DNA from: Nesterenkonia sp.
Lineage (GTDB): Bacteria > Actinomycetota > Actinomycetes > Actinomycetales > Micrococcaceae
Length of the DNA stretch: 34,346 nucleotides
Assembly (NCBI RefSeq): GCF_029265375.1
Contig: NZ_JAJUJJ010000028.1
Span: 1 to 34,346, forward strand
Reading direction: 5' to 3'
Shown here: positions 1-8,207 of the stretch, one piece after another
Numbering within the stretch: position 1 is the stretch's first letter
Layout: every line of letters begins with the position of its first letter
The notes under the pieces: generated by a model
What the model saw: only the letters and a program-made list of their open reading frames with translations
The model's database searches: none
Told to the model about the DNA's origin: nothing
Made by a program: the position numbers and the translations under genes

Positions 1-429
1 GCCACCGAAGCCGAGGCCGGGACAGGGGCCGGCCGTGACGGGTCCCGGAAGCCGGTGCGGATCGTGAAACTCGACCGCACCACCAGCAAGAACCTGCAGA
101 ACCTGCTGACCACCCAGAACCCCGAACAGATCACCCAATTCGTAGCCGGCCAGCTCGCCGGCGGGAAGAACCTCCTAGAGGCGGCATCCACCGGACGGTT
201 CGCCACCGGCACCCTGCGCACCGCCATACAGCTGCGAGACCGCACCTGCCAGGCCTACCAATGCACCGAACCGGCATACCGCACCGAGGTCGACCACCCG
301 ACCAGCTACGAAACCGGCGGGCCCACCAGCGCGGCGAACTCCCAGCTGCTCTGCCGCCACCACCACGAACTCAAAAGCCACCGCCTCCTGCCAGAACTCA
401 ACACCAGCACAGACCCCCCACCCGACTAG
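1..429 (+). CDS. HNH endonuclease domain protein, DUF222/13E12 family (C-terminal part, 5' end outside window)
   Basis: The reading frame is open from base 1, so the gene starts upstream of the window. The visible part ends in an HNH module: a Cys-x4-Cys pair (CQAYQC), then EVDHPTSYETGG, then an Asn-containing segment and LCRHHHELK. This is the layout of the C-terminal HNH nuclease domain of the 13E12/DUF222 repeat proteins that are multicopy in actinobacteria. The family commonly continues further after the LCRxHHxLK motif with a Trp-containing tail; here only about 20 residues follow, ending in Pro/Asp, so the tail is short or truncated. Its cellular role is not established. The family often sits in variable or mobile regions, which fits its place at the edge of a core block. 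The domain call is firm. The exact start and activity cannot be judged. Confidence 0.8.
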   Translation, partial: ATEAEAGTGAGRDGSRKPVRIVKLDRTTSKNLQNLLTTQNPEQITQFVAGQLAGGKNLLEAASTGRFATGTLRTAIQLRDRTCQAYQCTEPAYRTEVDHPTSYETGGPTSAANSQLLCRHHHELKSHRLLPELNTSTDPPPD

Positions 430-641
430 CAACAGGGCGGCCAGACCACACCGGCCGCCAGAGCTCACGCCGTCATCACAGCAGCCAGCCGCACACCCCA
501 CCGAGGACCCCAACCCCAGGGACCAGCCGGAGCCTCGTGCGGCCAGGCACCCCTGCACTCCCCCGCCGCGGCGAAACGGGACACGAAACTTGACAACTCC
601 ATAGCGCCCCCGCTGGCGCGGACCCGGGAGCGTGCGCATCA

Positions 642-1283
642 TTAGTTGGACCCGCGGGCGCGGTGCAGCACGGCCAAGGGGATCCGCCATCCGAACTTCA
701 GAGCGAGCAGACGGATGGTGAACACCACGCCGGCCACCAGCACCGCTGTCAGGCCGGTGAACCAGCCCAGTTCCAGGGCGACTGCGGAAGCTGCGGCGCC
801 CAGGAACGCGGGAGCCGTGTAGACGCCGTCGGGGTTGAAGATCTGGGGCACCTCGTTGGCCACCACGTCACGCATGGTGCCGCCGCCCACCGCGGTGGTC
901 ACCCCCAGCAGGACTGCAGCCACCGGGTTCAAGCCGGCGGTGTGGGCGATATAGGTGCCCATCACGCAGAACAGGGAGAGTCCGCCGGCGTCGAAGACCA
1001 ATAGAGTCCGCCGCAGCCGGTCCTCCTTGATGGCGCGCAGAAACACCGCGAGCAGGGCCAGCACCACTGGTGCCAGATACACCGGTTGGGCGAAGGCGGT
1101 GGGCACGCCTTGGTTCAGCACCACGTCCCGGATAACTCCCCCGCCCAGGCCTGCGAGGCTGGCCAGCAGCAGTGAACCGACCAGGTCGAAGCCCTTCTTG
1201 GCCGCCAGCAGACCCCCGGAAACCGCGAAGGCGAAGGTCCCCAGCATCTCCAGTGCGATCAGCACCTCGTCCAATGCCATCAC
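642..1283 (-). CDS. TRIC-like (UPF0126/YicG-type) membrane channel protein
   Basis: A 213-residue, very hydrophobic protein with about seven predicted membrane segments and an internal duplication. Each half carries a glycine-rich GGG-x2-RD motif (GGGVIRD at residues 47-53 and GGGTMRD at 133-139), which is diagnostic of the UPF0126 family. Prokaryotic members are homologues of trimeric intracellular cation (TRIC) channels, so the likely role is cation permeation across the cytoplasmic membrane; the substrate is not shown by the sequence. The start is a GTG at 1283, nine bases after a GGAGG ribosome site; an ATG at 1280 is the alternative. The gene lies just downstream of pnp on the same strand but beyond a hairpin, so it is probably transcribed separately. 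Confidence 0.85.
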   Translation of the reverse strand: MMALDEVLIALEMLGTFAFAVSGGLLAAKKGFDLVGSLLLASLAGLGGGVIRDVVLNQGVPTAFAQPVYLAPVVLALLAVFLRAIKEDRLRRTLLVFDAGGLSLFCVMGTYIAHTAGLNPVAAVLLGVTTAVGGGTMRDVVANEVPQIFNPDGVYTAPAFLGAAASAVALELGWFTGLTAVLVAGVVFTIRLLALKFGWRIPLAVLHRARGSN

Positions 1284-1408
1284 AGTCTCATCCCTCCGCA
1301 GTGAGCCTTAGTCTCCGAGCATGCCACGCCCGCGTCCGCTTCGCCCCTGCTTCCCTCACACCGGGCGTCCTGCGGATTCATCACGAACAATTCATACGGA
1401 CGCACAGC

Positions 1409-1440
1409 GGCCCGGCTCCCCGCTGTGGAGGAACCGGGCC
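1409..1440 (-). terminator. Hairpin downstream of pnp
   Basis: GGCCCGG at 1409-1415 pairs with CCGGGCC at 1434-1440, and extra TCC/GGA pairing is possible inside. It starts about 28 bases after the pnp stop. There is no T-run, as is common for high-GC actinobacterial terminators, so termination is an inference. Confidence 0.5.
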
Positions 1441-1467
1441 GGCTCTGCATCGCTGGCGTTCAGCGCA

Positions 1468-3735
1468 TCAGGCGTCGTCGTCCTCGGTGACCACCGGGTT
1501 GACGCTGTGCTTCTCCTCGCCGGAGTCCGCGTCTTCCTCGGTGACGGGGATCAGGCTGAGCTTGCCGCGGTCGTCGATCTTGGAGATCTCCACCTGCAGC
1601 TTCTGGCCCACGCCCAGCACGTCCTCCACATCGTTGACGCGCTTGCCGTCGTTGAGCTTGCGCAGCTCGGAGATGTGCAGCAGGCCGTCCTTGCCCGGAG
1701 TCAGAGAGATGAACGCGCCGAAGCTGGTCAGCTTCACCACGGTGCCCAGGTACCGCTCCCCCACCTCGGGGACCTGCGGGTTGGCGATCGCGTTGATCGC
1801 CGAGCGAGCGGCCTCGGCGGACTCGCCGTCGGTGGCGCCGATCAGCACGGTGCCGTCATCCTCGATGGAGATGTCGGTGCCGGTGTCCTCCTGGATCTGG
1901 TTGATCATCTTGCCCTTGGGGCCGATGACCTCGCCGATCTTGTCCACCGGGACCTTGACGCTGATGATCCGCGGGGCGAACTCGCTCATCTCATCGGGAG
2001 CGTCGATGGCGGCGTTGATGACGCCCAGGATGTGCAGCCGCGCCTCACGGGCCTGCTTCAGGGCCGCAGTCAGCACGCTGGCGGGGATGCCGTCCAGCTT
2101 GGTGTCCAGCTGGATAGCGGTGACGAACTCCTCCGTGCCGGCGACCTTGAAGTCCATGTCGCCGAAGGCGTCCTCGGCTCCCAGGATGTCGGTCAGCGCA
2201 GCGTAGCGGGTCTCGCCGTCGACCTCGTCAGAGACCAGGCCCATGGCGATGCCGGCCACCGGGGCGCGCAGCGGCACACCCGCGTTGAGCAGGCTCAGGG
2301 TGGAGGCGCAGACCGAGCCCATGGAGGTCGAGCCGTTGGAGCCCAGCGCCTCGGAGACCTGCCGGATGGCGTAGGGGAACTCTTCGCGGGTGGGCAGCAC
2401 CGGCACCAGGGCGCGCTCGGCCAGTGCGCCGTGGCCGATCTCGCGGCGCTTGGGGCTTCCCACCCGGCCGGTCTCACCGGTGGAGTAGGGCGGGAAGTTG
2501 TAGTTGTGCATGTAGCGCTTGGTGGTCTCCGGGGAGAGGCTGTCGATGGTCTGCTCCATCTTCAGCATGTTCAGCGTGGTGACACCCAGGATCTGGGTCT
2601 CGCCGCGCTCGAAGATCGCCGAGCCGTGCACGCGCGGGATGACCTCCACCTCAGCGGTGAGCTGACGGATATCGGCCAGACCGCGGCCGTCGATGCGGAC
2701 CTGGTCGCGCAGGATCCGCTGGCGGATCACCTGCTTGGTGACCGCGCCCAGAGCCTTGCCGATCTCCGACTCGCGGCCTTCGAACTGCTTACCCTCGCCG
2801 GCCAGCTCCTCGACCAGCTCAGCCTTCAGTTCGGCGTCGGCGGTCTCACGCTGCTGCTTATCGGCGATCTGGTAGATATTGGCCAGCTTCTCCTCGGCGG
2901 CAGCGGTGACTGCCTCCAACACGTCCTGCTGGTAGTCCTCGAAGATCGGAACCTCCACCGGCTCCTTGCCGGCGCGCTCGGCCAGCGATGCCTGGGCCTC
3001 GCAGAGAACCTTGATGAACGGCTTGGCGGCCTCCAGGCCCTCGGCCACGATCTCCTCAGTGGGGGCAGTCTTGCCCTGCTCCTTGATCAGGTTCCAGGAG
3101 TCGTCGGTGGCCTCAGCCTCCACCATCATCACAGCAATGTCATCGCCAACGATCCGGCCGGCCACCACCATGTCGAACACGGCGTTCTGCAGCTGGGAGT
3201 GCTTGGGGAAAGCCACCCACTGCGCCGAGCCGCCGTCGTCGATCAGCGCCATGCGCACACCGCCGATGGGTCCGGAGAACGGCAGGCCGCTCAGCTGGGT
3301 GGACATGGAGGCGGCGTTGATGGCCACCACGTCGTAGAGGTCATCGGGGTTGATGGACAGGATGGTCTCCACCACCTGGACCTCATTGCGGATGCCCTTC
3401 TTGAACGCCGGGCGCAGCGGACGGTCGATCAGCCGTGCGGCCAGGATCGCGTCCGTGGTAGGCCGGCCTTCGCGGCGGAAGAAGCTGCCGGGGATGCGGC
3501 CGGCGGCGTACATGCGCTCCTCGACATCCACGGTCAGCGGGAAGAAGTCGAAGCCTTCGCGCGGGGACTTGCCCACAGTGGTGGCCGAGAGAATGGTGGT
3601 CTCCTCGTCAAAGGTGACCAGTGTGGAGCCGGCGGCCTGCTTGGCCAGCCGGCCGGTCTCAAAGCGGATGGTGGATGAGCCGTACTTGCCGTTGTCGATC
3701 ACGGCTTCGGCGTAGTGAACTTCAGGTCCCTGCAT
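1468..3735 (-). CDS. pnp: Polyribonucleotide nucleotidyltransferase (PNPase)
   Basis: A 755-residue cytoplasmic 3'-to-5' phosphorolytic exoribonuclease that degrades RNA using phosphate and can also polymerise nucleoside diphosphates. The order is complete: two RNase PH-like cores separated by an alpha-helical linker, then a KH domain near residues 590-650 with the GxxG loop IGPKGK, then an S1 domain from about 655 ([15 protein letters not shown]). A short acidic tail follows. The frame is open 84 codons further upstream, but the start is set at ATG 3735 because AGAGGA lies just before it and the following [12 protein letters not shown] matches family N-termini. It lies downstream of rpsO, the widespread rpsO-pnp pairing, with an unusually long 368-base gap. 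In E. coli pnp is autoregulated through its leader; whether that holds here is unknown. Confidence 0.98.
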   Translation of the reverse strand: MQGPEVHYAEAVIDNGKYGSSTIRFETGRLAKQAAGSTLVTFDEETTILSATTVGKSPREGFDFFPLTVDVEERMYAAGRIPGSFFRREGRPTTDAILAARLIDRPLRPAFKKGIRNEVQVVETILSINPDDLYDVVAINAASMSTQLSGLPFSGPIGGVRMALIDDGGSAQWVAFPKHSQLQNAVFDMVVAGRIVGDDIAVMMVEAEATDDSWNLIKEQGKTAPTEEIVAEGLEAAKPFIKVLCEAQASLAERAGKEPVEVPIFEDYQQDVLEAVTAAAEEKLANIYQIADKQQRETADAELKAELVEELAGEGKQFEGRESEIGKALGAVTKQVIRQRILRDQVRIDGRGLADIRQLTAEVEVIPRVHGSAIFERGETQILGVTTLNMLKMEQTIDSLSPETTKRYMHNYNFPPYSTGETGRVGSPKRREIGHGALAERALVPVLPTREEFPYAIRQVSEALGSNGSTSMGSVCASTLSLLNAGVPLRAPVAGIAMGLVSDEVDGETRYAALTDILGAEDAFGDMDFKVAGTEEFVTAIQLDTKLDGIPASVLTAALKQAREARLHILGVINAAIDAPDEMSEFAPRIISVKVPVDKIGEVIGPKGKMINQIQEDTGTDISIEDDGTVLIGATDGESAEAARSAINAIANPQVPEVGERYLGTVVKLTSFGAFISLTPGKDGLLHISELRKLNDGKRVNDVEDVLGVGQKLQVEISKIDDRGKLSLIPVTEEDADSGEEKHSVNPVVTEDDDA

Positions 3736-3843
3736 GGGATTCCTCTCGTATTGACTGCGTAGCGTTGCGGCCGCCGTCGTGCCTGCTCCGGTTCTGGAGC
3801 GCGCGGTGCGGCCGGCCTTGGCTGCCAGAGAGGTGAACCGTGG

Positions 3844-3868
3844 AATGTATGACGGTCTTCGATCGAAG
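3844..3868 (-). promoter_or_regulatory. Candidate pnp promoter with perfect palindrome
   Basis: On the minus strand CTTCGATCGAAG (3857-3868, a perfect 12-base palindrome) lies just upstream of TACATT (3844-3849), a plausible -10. No good -35 is seen; the palindrome occupies part of the spacer, so it could be an operator. The leader to pnp would be about 100 bases. This is pattern evidence only. Confidence 0.3.
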
Positions 3869-4024
3869 CCCACGGGTGCGGTGCGGACACGCTCCCGGAG
3901 GCCACTACCGAGGACCAGACATACTCCCTGGACGCGGGCCACATCCATGCTGGGCACGGGTGCGGCCCCTGACGCCGTAGGACTCATCGTCTCTCAGCAG
4001 CTGGGGCTGTCTCTAGTGTTGCAT

Positions 4025-4066
4025 ACACCGCGGGCGACCCCCGAATGTGGGAGCCGCCCGCAGTGT
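4025..4066 (-). terminator. Hairpin between rpsO and pnp (terminator or processing stem)
   Basis: GCGGGCG at 4030-4036 pairs with CGCCCGC at 4055-4061. An outer ACAC/GTGT helix (4025-4028 with 4063-4066) extends it across one C-A mismatch. It begins about 38 bases after the rpsO stop. It could end rpsO transcripts or serve as an RNase III-type processing stem on a joint rpsO-pnp mRNA, as is known in E. coli. Confidence 0.5.
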
Positions 4067-4103
4067 TGCGCTTGGTGCTGGCGTTTGACCGCCGAGCATG
4101 CCG

Positions 4104-4370
4104 TCAGCGAATGCCGAGACGCTTCTTCAGGTCACGGAACCGCTCGATGTCCTTGGACTCGAGGTACTTCAGAAGACGACGACGGCGGCCGACCAGGATC
4201 ATCAGACCACGGCGGGTGTGGTGATCCTGCTTGTGCTCCTTCAGGTGCTCGGTGAGGTCAGAGATGCGGCGGGTGAGCACCGCGATCTGCACCTCGGGAG
4301 AACCGGTGTCGCCTTCATGAGTGGCGTACTCGGAGATGATCTGCTGCTTGACAGCGGGATCCAAAGCCAT
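4104..4370 (-). CDS. rpsO: 30S ribosomal protein S15
   Basis: An 88-residue basic protein matching S15 along its whole length, including [17 protein letters not shown] near the N-terminus and the helical [22 protein letters not shown] segment, quoted here in two recognisable halves: DHHTRRGL and [10 protein letters not shown]15 binds the central domain of 16S rRNA early in 30S assembly and contacts the central junction. The family is usually 88-89 residues, so the gene is complete. ATG 4370 follows AAGGAG with seven bases between. It sits between the ribF group and pnp as in other actinobacteria, but here a decayed toxin-antitoxin module lies upstream on the opposite strand, so rpsO is probably expressed from its own promoter. 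Confidence 0.98.
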   Translation of the reverse strand: MALDPAVKQQIISEYATHEGDTGSPEVQIAVLTRRISDLTEHLKEHKQDHHTRRGLMILVGRRRRLLKYLESKDIERFRDLKKRLGIR

Positions 4371-4581
4371 AGAAATGCTCCTTGATGTTGTACCGCGTTC
4401 AGTATCCGGTCTGACCCGGTGCCAGCCACCGCGGACTGCAGCATGGCAACCCCGCTACTTTACCGCAGCGTGCGGGATGGCGCCAGCGGCGGCGAGGCTG
4501 CTCCGTCTGCGAGGGGACGTGCGGCAGAAGGTCCGCCTGGGCGGACTGCGGCAGCACTACCCTTGCGTATTACCTTTGTCA

Positions 4582-4587
4582 TACAAT
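4582..4587 (+). promoter_or_regulatory. -10 element TACAAT, leaderless configuration
   Basis: TACAAT matches five of six positions of the housekeeping -10 consensus and ends exactly six bases before the GTG at 4594. Transcription starting at the usual distance would begin at or next to the start codon. No clear -35 at 17 bases is visible. Confidence 0.5.
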
Positions 4588-4593
4588 ACTTGT

Positions 4594-4707
4594 GTGGTTG
4601 ACATCGAGTGGGACCCGAAGGCCGTTGCCCACATGTGGCACAGGCACAAGGTCACACCCGCACAGGCTGCGCTAGGACTAGAAAATGAGCAGACGAATCC
4701 CCGATGA
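4594..4707 (+). pseudogene. BrnT-like toxin, N-terminal remnant (37 codons)
   Basis: From GTG 4594 the frame reads VVDIEWDPKAVAHMWHRHKV and continues with TPAQAALGLENE to a stop at 4707. The opening resembles the N-terminus of BrnT/DUF4258-type ribonuclease toxins (hydrophobic-EWD, then Asn/His-rich helix, then HxV-T/S-x2-EA). The family is about 90 residues long; here the catalytic C-terminal two thirds are absent and the frame runs 23 bases into the antitoxin-like gene. The simplest reading is a deletion that fused the toxin start to the front of the downstream gene. It could still be translated as a leader for that gene. Assignment rests on a short segment, so family identity is moderate. 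Confidence 0.55.
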
Positions 4708-5011
4708 GGTCAGAGATGCGATCCAAGCTGAACTGGAGGCAGACACCGAGGAATACCGGGAGACCCTCGGGGAGGGCGAGTGGGGGAAGCCGAACGCCGG
4801 TCCCTCCCCGATCCTGACACTCCGGCTGCCGGCGGAGACTCTTGAATCACTGCGGGCACTCGCAGCATCCAACGGAGTAGCCGTCTCCACCCTGGTTCGA
4901 GGATTCATCGCCGACGGTCTTGCCGATCATCAGGAAGATGACCTGCCCACGGCACTCGCCCGCCTCGAGCGCGACCTTGCCGCAGTGAAAGCACGCGCGC
5001 TGGCAACCTGA
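4685..5011 (+). CDS. Ribbon-helix-helix antitoxin-like protein, partner of decayed BrnT-like toxin
   Basis: A 108-residue protein. The first half is acidic and helical (DEVRDAIQAELEADTEEYRE, then a GEGEWGKPNAGPSP linker). The middle ILTLRLPAETLESLRALAAS segment followed by NGVAVSTLVRGFIADGL looks like a ribbon-helix-helix DNA-binding fold, with the beta strand LTLRL and two helices. A charged C-terminal helix (LARLERDLAAVKARAL) follows. BrnA antitoxins are RHH proteins encoded immediately after BrnT, which is the position here. With the toxin truncated, this would be an orphan antitoxin or autoregulator. The start at ATG 4685 overlaps the remnant by 23 bases; no good ribosome site is seen. 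It lies in an otherwise core stretch between rpsO and the methyltransferase/ribF group. Confidence 0.65.
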   Translation: MSRRIPDEVRDAIQAELEADTEEYRETLGEGEWGKPNAGPSPILTLRLPAETLESLRALAASNGVAVSTLVRGFIADGLADHQEDDLPTALARLERDLAAVKARALAT

Positions 5012-5053
5012 CCTCCGCAGCACGGCGGGTAGCCAGGAGTGCGCAGCCGGGAG

Positions 5054-5935
5054 TCAGGGGCGGCCGCGCAGCACAGCGGTGTGCAGGGCGGTGATCTGCG
5101 GCAGGTGCAGGGAGTCAGTGGCGCTGAGCCCCAGCTCGCCGAACAGATAGTCCTCCAGGTTCGCTCGTCGCCGCGCGCGCTCGTGGTCTTCTGCGGAGAG
5201 CCAGGAGCTCAGCGTGGTGGCGTAGCGGAAGATCTCCTCCACCGTCAGGCTGCGCGCCCATCTGTATTCGGTGCTCCGCCGTTGCCCGAAGATCTCCGGG
5301 TCCAGTGCAGGCCTCCAGTCCGGGCGGTAGACGTCACCGGCACGCATAATGCGCGTCAGCCGGTGGACCACCTCATCCGAGGTGTCCAGATAGTTCCAGA
5401 TCAGCGCCAGGGCACCGCCTGGCACCAGCAGCCGAGCAACCTCAGCCTGGACGGTGTGCGGCTCGAACCAGTGCCAGGCCTGGGCCGCCACCACGATCTG
5501 CGCACAGGCCGCCGGCAGACCCGTGCGCTCTGCGGGGGCATGGGTGATCTGCAGCCGCGGAAGCGGTGAATAGGCGAGCACCTCGGTCATGGGGATGCTG
5601 GGCTCTACCGCATGAACCGCGGCGCCGGCGGCCAGCAGCTGGCGGGTCAGGATCCCGGTCCCGGCGCCCAGGTCCACCACCTGGATCGGCGCTGGGGAAT
5701 GGGAATCAGCTGCCGCGAGCGCGAGGATGTCCTGCACGGCGGCCTCCGGGTAGCGCGGCCGGACGGCGTCGTACTCCTGCGCCTGCCCCAGACTCTGCCG
5801 CTGGGCGAAGGAGCTGCCCAAATGCTGGCGGCGCTGCCAGCTGGTGATCTGCGGATCGGCATCGGTGCGGCGCTTGGGCCGGTTCGGAGCGGCCGGCTCC
5901 TCCTGGCCCGACCGGCGCGGGAGGTCTTGGCTCAC
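5054..5935 (-). CDS. Class I SAM-dependent methyltransferase
   Basis: 293 residues with a Rossmann-type methyltransferase core. Motif I is VVDLGAGTGILTRQL around residues 86-100, the acidic end of strand 2 is HAVEPS (108-113), and a later motif is IVVAAQAWHWF, typical of the methyltransferase type 11 superfamily. A region near residues 40-65 (SSFAQRQSLGQAQEYDAVRPRY quoted in part as SFAQ and YDAVRPRYP) is typical of a subgroup that begins with a substrate-lid helix. The substrate cannot be inferred. The start GTG 5935 overlaps the ribF stop (GTGA), so translation is probably coupled to ribF. The frame is open well upstream inside ribF, but the overlap start is the natural one. It is not a usual member of the ribF locus in distant actinobacteria, so it may be lineage specific. 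Confidence 0.85.
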   Translation of the reverse strand: MSQDLPRRSGQEEPAAPNRPKRRTDADPQITSWQRRQHLGSSFAQRQSLGQAQEYDAVRPRYPEAAVQDILALAAADSHSPAPIQVVDLGAGTGILTRQLLAAGAAVHAVEPSIPMTEVLAYSPLPRLQITHAPAERTGLPAACAQIVVAAQAWHWFEPHTVQAEVARLLVPGGALALIWNYLDTSDEVVHRLTRIMRAGDVYRPDWRPALDPEIFGQRRSTEYRWARSLTVEEIFRYATTLSSWLSAEDHERARRRANLEDYLFGELGLSATDSLHLPQITALHTAVLRGRP

Positions 5936-7002
5936 GACAGCGGCCGGTGCAGTCCTGCCGGGGCCTCGGAGAGCACGTGCCGGGCGTCCTCGACGTCCTG
6001 ATGCATCTGCTGCACCAGCTTCTCCACACCCTCGTAGGCGACCATGCCGCGCAGCCGTTCGACGAACTCGACCCGCACCTGCTGCCCGTAGAGGTCGAAG
6101 TCCTCCACCCGCTCGTCGTGGCGGTCGATCACGTGGGCCTCCACCACCCGCTGGATCCCGTGGAAGGTGGGGTTCGAACCCACTGAGATGGCTGCGGGCC
6201 AGCGGGCGCCGTCGTGGTCTGCTGTGCCTTCGTGGTCCGTTTCGCCGTGCTGGTTGACTGCGGTGTGCTGGTCCACTGTGACCCACCCGGCGTAGACCCC
6301 GTCGGCAGGCACCATACCCTGGGAGTCCTGACCCAGGTTCGCGGTGGGGAACCCCAGCTCACGTCCGCGGGCCTCACCATGCACCACCTGGCCCACCACA
6401 GTGTGCGGCCGGCCGAGCATATGCGCTGCTGCCGCGACGTCCCCCTGGGTCAGGGCGGTGCGGATGGCGGTGGAGGAGCAGCGGCTGCTGATTATCGGGC
6501 GGCCGTCGGGCCCGGGGATCTGGTAGTCATCTACGCCGACGACGTCGAATCCGTGCTCGTCGCCCAGCTGCACCAGGGTGTTGAAGTTCCCGGCGTTGTC
6601 GCGGCCGAAGCGCACGTCATATCCGACCACCACTACCTGGGGGTGCAGCGCCCGGACGAAGTAGCGGGCCACATAATCCTCAGCGGTGTGCGCGGCCAGT
6701 TCCGGGGTGTAGTTCAGCACCAGCACCGCGTCCACGCCGGCCGCCTGCAGCCGGGCGAGCTTCTCCCCGGTGCCGGTCAGCAGCTCCGGGGTGGCCTCCG
6801 GGCGGTGGATGAAGGCCGGGTGCGGGTCGAAGGTGACGGCCACGGCGCGCGCATCGCGGCTGCGGGCCTCACGGATGAGGGTGTCCAGCACGTGCTGATG
6901 GCCCCGGTGGACGCCGTCGAAATTGCCGATGGTCACCGCAGTGGTGCCCAGGTCTGCGGGGACGTCGTCGAGCCCATGGAAGATCTGCACGCGGTCCATC
7001 AT
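5932..7002 (-). CDS. ribF: Bifunctional riboflavin kinase / FAD synthetase
   Basis: 356 residues. The N-terminal FMN adenylyltransferase domain carries GNFDGVHRGH (26-35), a nucleotidyltransferase HxGH-type site, and ISSRCSSTAIR (171-181). The C-terminal riboflavin kinase domain carries GxVxxGxxRGRELGFPTANL with PTAN at 219-222, the Mg-ATP and flavin site. It converts riboflavin to FMN and FMN to FAD in the cytoplasm. An insertion rich in His, Asp and Gly at about 245-267 lies between two strands of the kinase barrel and is not typical of the family. The start is the first of two tandem ATGs (7002 and 6999). The downstream methyltransferase overlaps its stop. Position near rpsO and truB is conserved in actinobacteria. 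Confidence 0.96.
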   Translation of the reverse strand: MMDRVQIFHGLDDVPADLGTTAVTIGNFDGVHRGHQHVLDTLIREARSRDARAVAVTFDPHPAFIHRPEATPELLTGTGEKLARLQAAGVDAVLVLNYTPELAAHTAEDYVARYFVRALHPQVVVVGYDVRFGRDNAGNFNTLVQLGDEHGFDVVGVDDYQIPGPDGRPIISSRCSSTAIRTALTQGDVAAAAHMLGRPHTVVGQVVHGEARGRELGFPTANLGQDSQGMVPADGVYAGWVTVDQHTAVNQHGETDHEGTADHDGARWPAAISVGSNPTFHGIQRVVEAHVIDRHDERVEDFDLYGQQVRVEFVERLRGMVAYEGVEKLVQQMHQDVEDARHVLSEAPAGLHRPLS

Positions 7003-7071
7003 ACGGTCACTGATACCGGCTCACGCGAGCCCTCGACGGGGCGGTGAGCTGGCCGGTGAGCTGGGCGGGGA

Positions 7072-7605
7072 TCATGCGGCTGTACGGCCCGGGCGATGGC
7101 GCAGCAGCCAGTAGAGGCCCACGAACGGCAGCACCAGCGGCACCCACCCGTAGTCGCGGCCGAAGCCGCCCCAGACGGTGGCCACCTCAAACACCTCCGG
7201 CTGCAGCAGCGACCATGCGCCCACTCCGATCACGCCGACCATCTCCACCAGCACGGCGGCCAGGGCCACCGTCCACGCCGTCGTCGAAGTCCGGGCCAGG
7301 GCGAGGGTGGCCACAATGTAGACCGCCGCGGCGACGGCGCTGAGGCTCAGCGCCACCGGAGCATCGGGGAACTGCACCTTCCCCTCCTGCGGGAACGGCG
7401 CGATCTGGTAGAAGGCGCGGGCGAAGGCGCTGACGGCGAAGATCCCGTAGGCGGTGATGATGAGCATGCCGACCCCGCGGTTGCGCGGCGTGGGGGCGCC
7501 GGGTGCCGGTTCGCGCGTGCCGCCGCTGGGTGCCGATTCGCGCGCGGAGTCTCGGCTGGTCTCGTCGGGGTTGGTCCCGCCGCGGTTGGTCCCCTCGCTG
7601 TTCAC
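7072..7605 (-). CDS. Conserved four-TM membrane protein of unknown function
   Basis: 177 residues. A polar N-terminal segment of about 45 residues rich in Ser, Thr, Glu, Arg and Gly precedes four hydrophobic segments: one beginning MLIITAYGIFAVSAFARAFY, then VALSLSAVAAAVYIVATLAL, then ALAAVLVEMVGVIGVGAWSL, and last WVPLVLPFVGLYWLL, ending in an Arg-rich tail. No catalytic motif is visible and I do not recognise a named family. The start GTG 7605 overlaps the stop of the upstream membrane-protein gene (GTGA), so the two are very likely co-translated and may form a complex. The frame is open far upstream but only through non-conserved sequence. It sits between ribF and tspO/truB. Confidence 0.75.
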   Translation of the reverse strand: MNSEGTNRGGTNPDETSRDSARESAPSGGTREPAPGAPTPRNRGVGMLIITAYGIFAVSAFARAFYQIAPFPQEGKVQFPDAPVALSLSAVAAAVYIVATLALARTSTTAWTVALAAVLVEMVGVIGVGAWSLLQPEVFEVATVWGGFGRDYGWVPLVLPFVGLYWLLRHRPGRTAA

Positions 7606-7967
7606 AGGGCGCTCCCCCACCAAATCTCCTCCAGTCGATAGATCATCACGAACACCACCAGGCCCACGAAGCTCATCACCAGATTCGACCAGCGGGTCTT
7701 GTCGATGACGGCCCAAACAAACACACCTACCGGCAGCAGCAGGGCGGTGAGGATATAGCCCCAGAACTCCCAGGCTTCCCCGACGACGGCGGCGCCGGCG
7801 GCCTGCCGCACGCCGGCATAGATCCCGTAGATGATCAGGTACAGCTCGATGGCGGCCAGGGAGAGGATGGAGGAATCGGCGGGGTGATCGCGCAGGGCGG
7901 TCATAGTCCAGCAGATCAGCGTGGAGAGCACGCAGATGGCCGTGCCGATGATGAACATGACGGTCAT
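7602..7967 (-). CDS. Small four-TM membrane protein of unknown function
   Basis: 121 residues, almost entirely hydrophobic. Segments are TVMFIIGTAICVLSTLICW, ILSLAAIELYLIIYGIYAGV, YILTALLLPVGVFVWAVI and NLVMSFVGLVVFVMIYRL, with a conserved-looking WSN motif (DKTRWSNL) before the last helix. The start is ATG 7967 because GAGGAG lies six bases upstream; an earlier in-frame ATG at 8000 has no such site. It overlaps the next membrane gene by GTGA. I do not recognise a function. The DKTRWS loop followed by a final helix is seen in small actinobacterial integral membrane proteins, but that is memory of a pattern rather than a family assignment. Confidence 0.78.
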   Translation of the reverse strand: MTVMFIIGTAICVLSTLICWTMTALRDHPADSSILSLAAIELYLIIYGIYAGVRQAAGAAVVGEAWEFWGYILTALLLPVGVFVWAVIDKTRWSNLVMSFVGLVVFVMIYRLEEIWWGSAL

Positions 7968-8195
7968 GGCTGCTCCTCTCCTGCTCCGGCTGCGGTGCAC
8001 CGCGTGGGGTGGGGTCTGTGGGCCCAGAAGATTCTACGCCTGCGGCGCCGGCGGTGGAGAAGCGGTGCGCGGGACGGGGACGGCGACTGTGCGTCCTGGG
8101 GCGGCTGCGCATCCTCGGAGGGCGGGGCGTCCTGGGGCGGCGGGGCGTCCTCGGGCTCTGTGGCAAGACCTCAGCTGATGTGCAGAATCGGTTCC

Positions 8196-8201
8196 TACGC
8201 T
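8196..8201 (+). promoter_or_regulatory. -10 element TACGCT, leaderless configuration for tspO
   Basis: TACGCT fits TAnnnT and lies six bases before the ATG at 8208. No purine-rich ribosome site lies between. A leaderless tspO mRNA is inferred. Confidence 0.45.
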
Positions 8202-8207
8202 GGGCAG

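Larger units (their letters stand above)
3736..4103. other. rpsO-pnp intergenic region, 368 bases
   Basis: No convincing protein-coding gene is visible; the open frame continuous with pnp lacks a supported earlier start. The region holds the hairpin just after rpsO (4025-4066), a perfect 12-base palindrome with an adjacent possible -10 (3844-3868), and the pnp ribosome site. It is probably the long 5' leader of pnp plus an internal promoter, and may be a PNPase autocontrol or processing region. Confidence 0.5.

Noticed and set aside
590-595. A perfect TTGACA upstream of the TRIC gene's far end
   Set aside because: No -10 lies 16-18 bases downstream on the plus strand and no plus-strand gene follows until 4594.
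1321-3678. A 785-codon open frame opposite pnp
   Set aside because: It is the shadow of pnp codon bias in GC-rich DNA, has no domain or ribosome site, and pnp is certain on the other strand.
6171-6181. GGTTCGAACC, resembling a tRNA T-loop
   Set aside because: It lies in ribF and encodes the conserved VGSNPTF segment; no acceptor, D or anticodon stems can be built around it.
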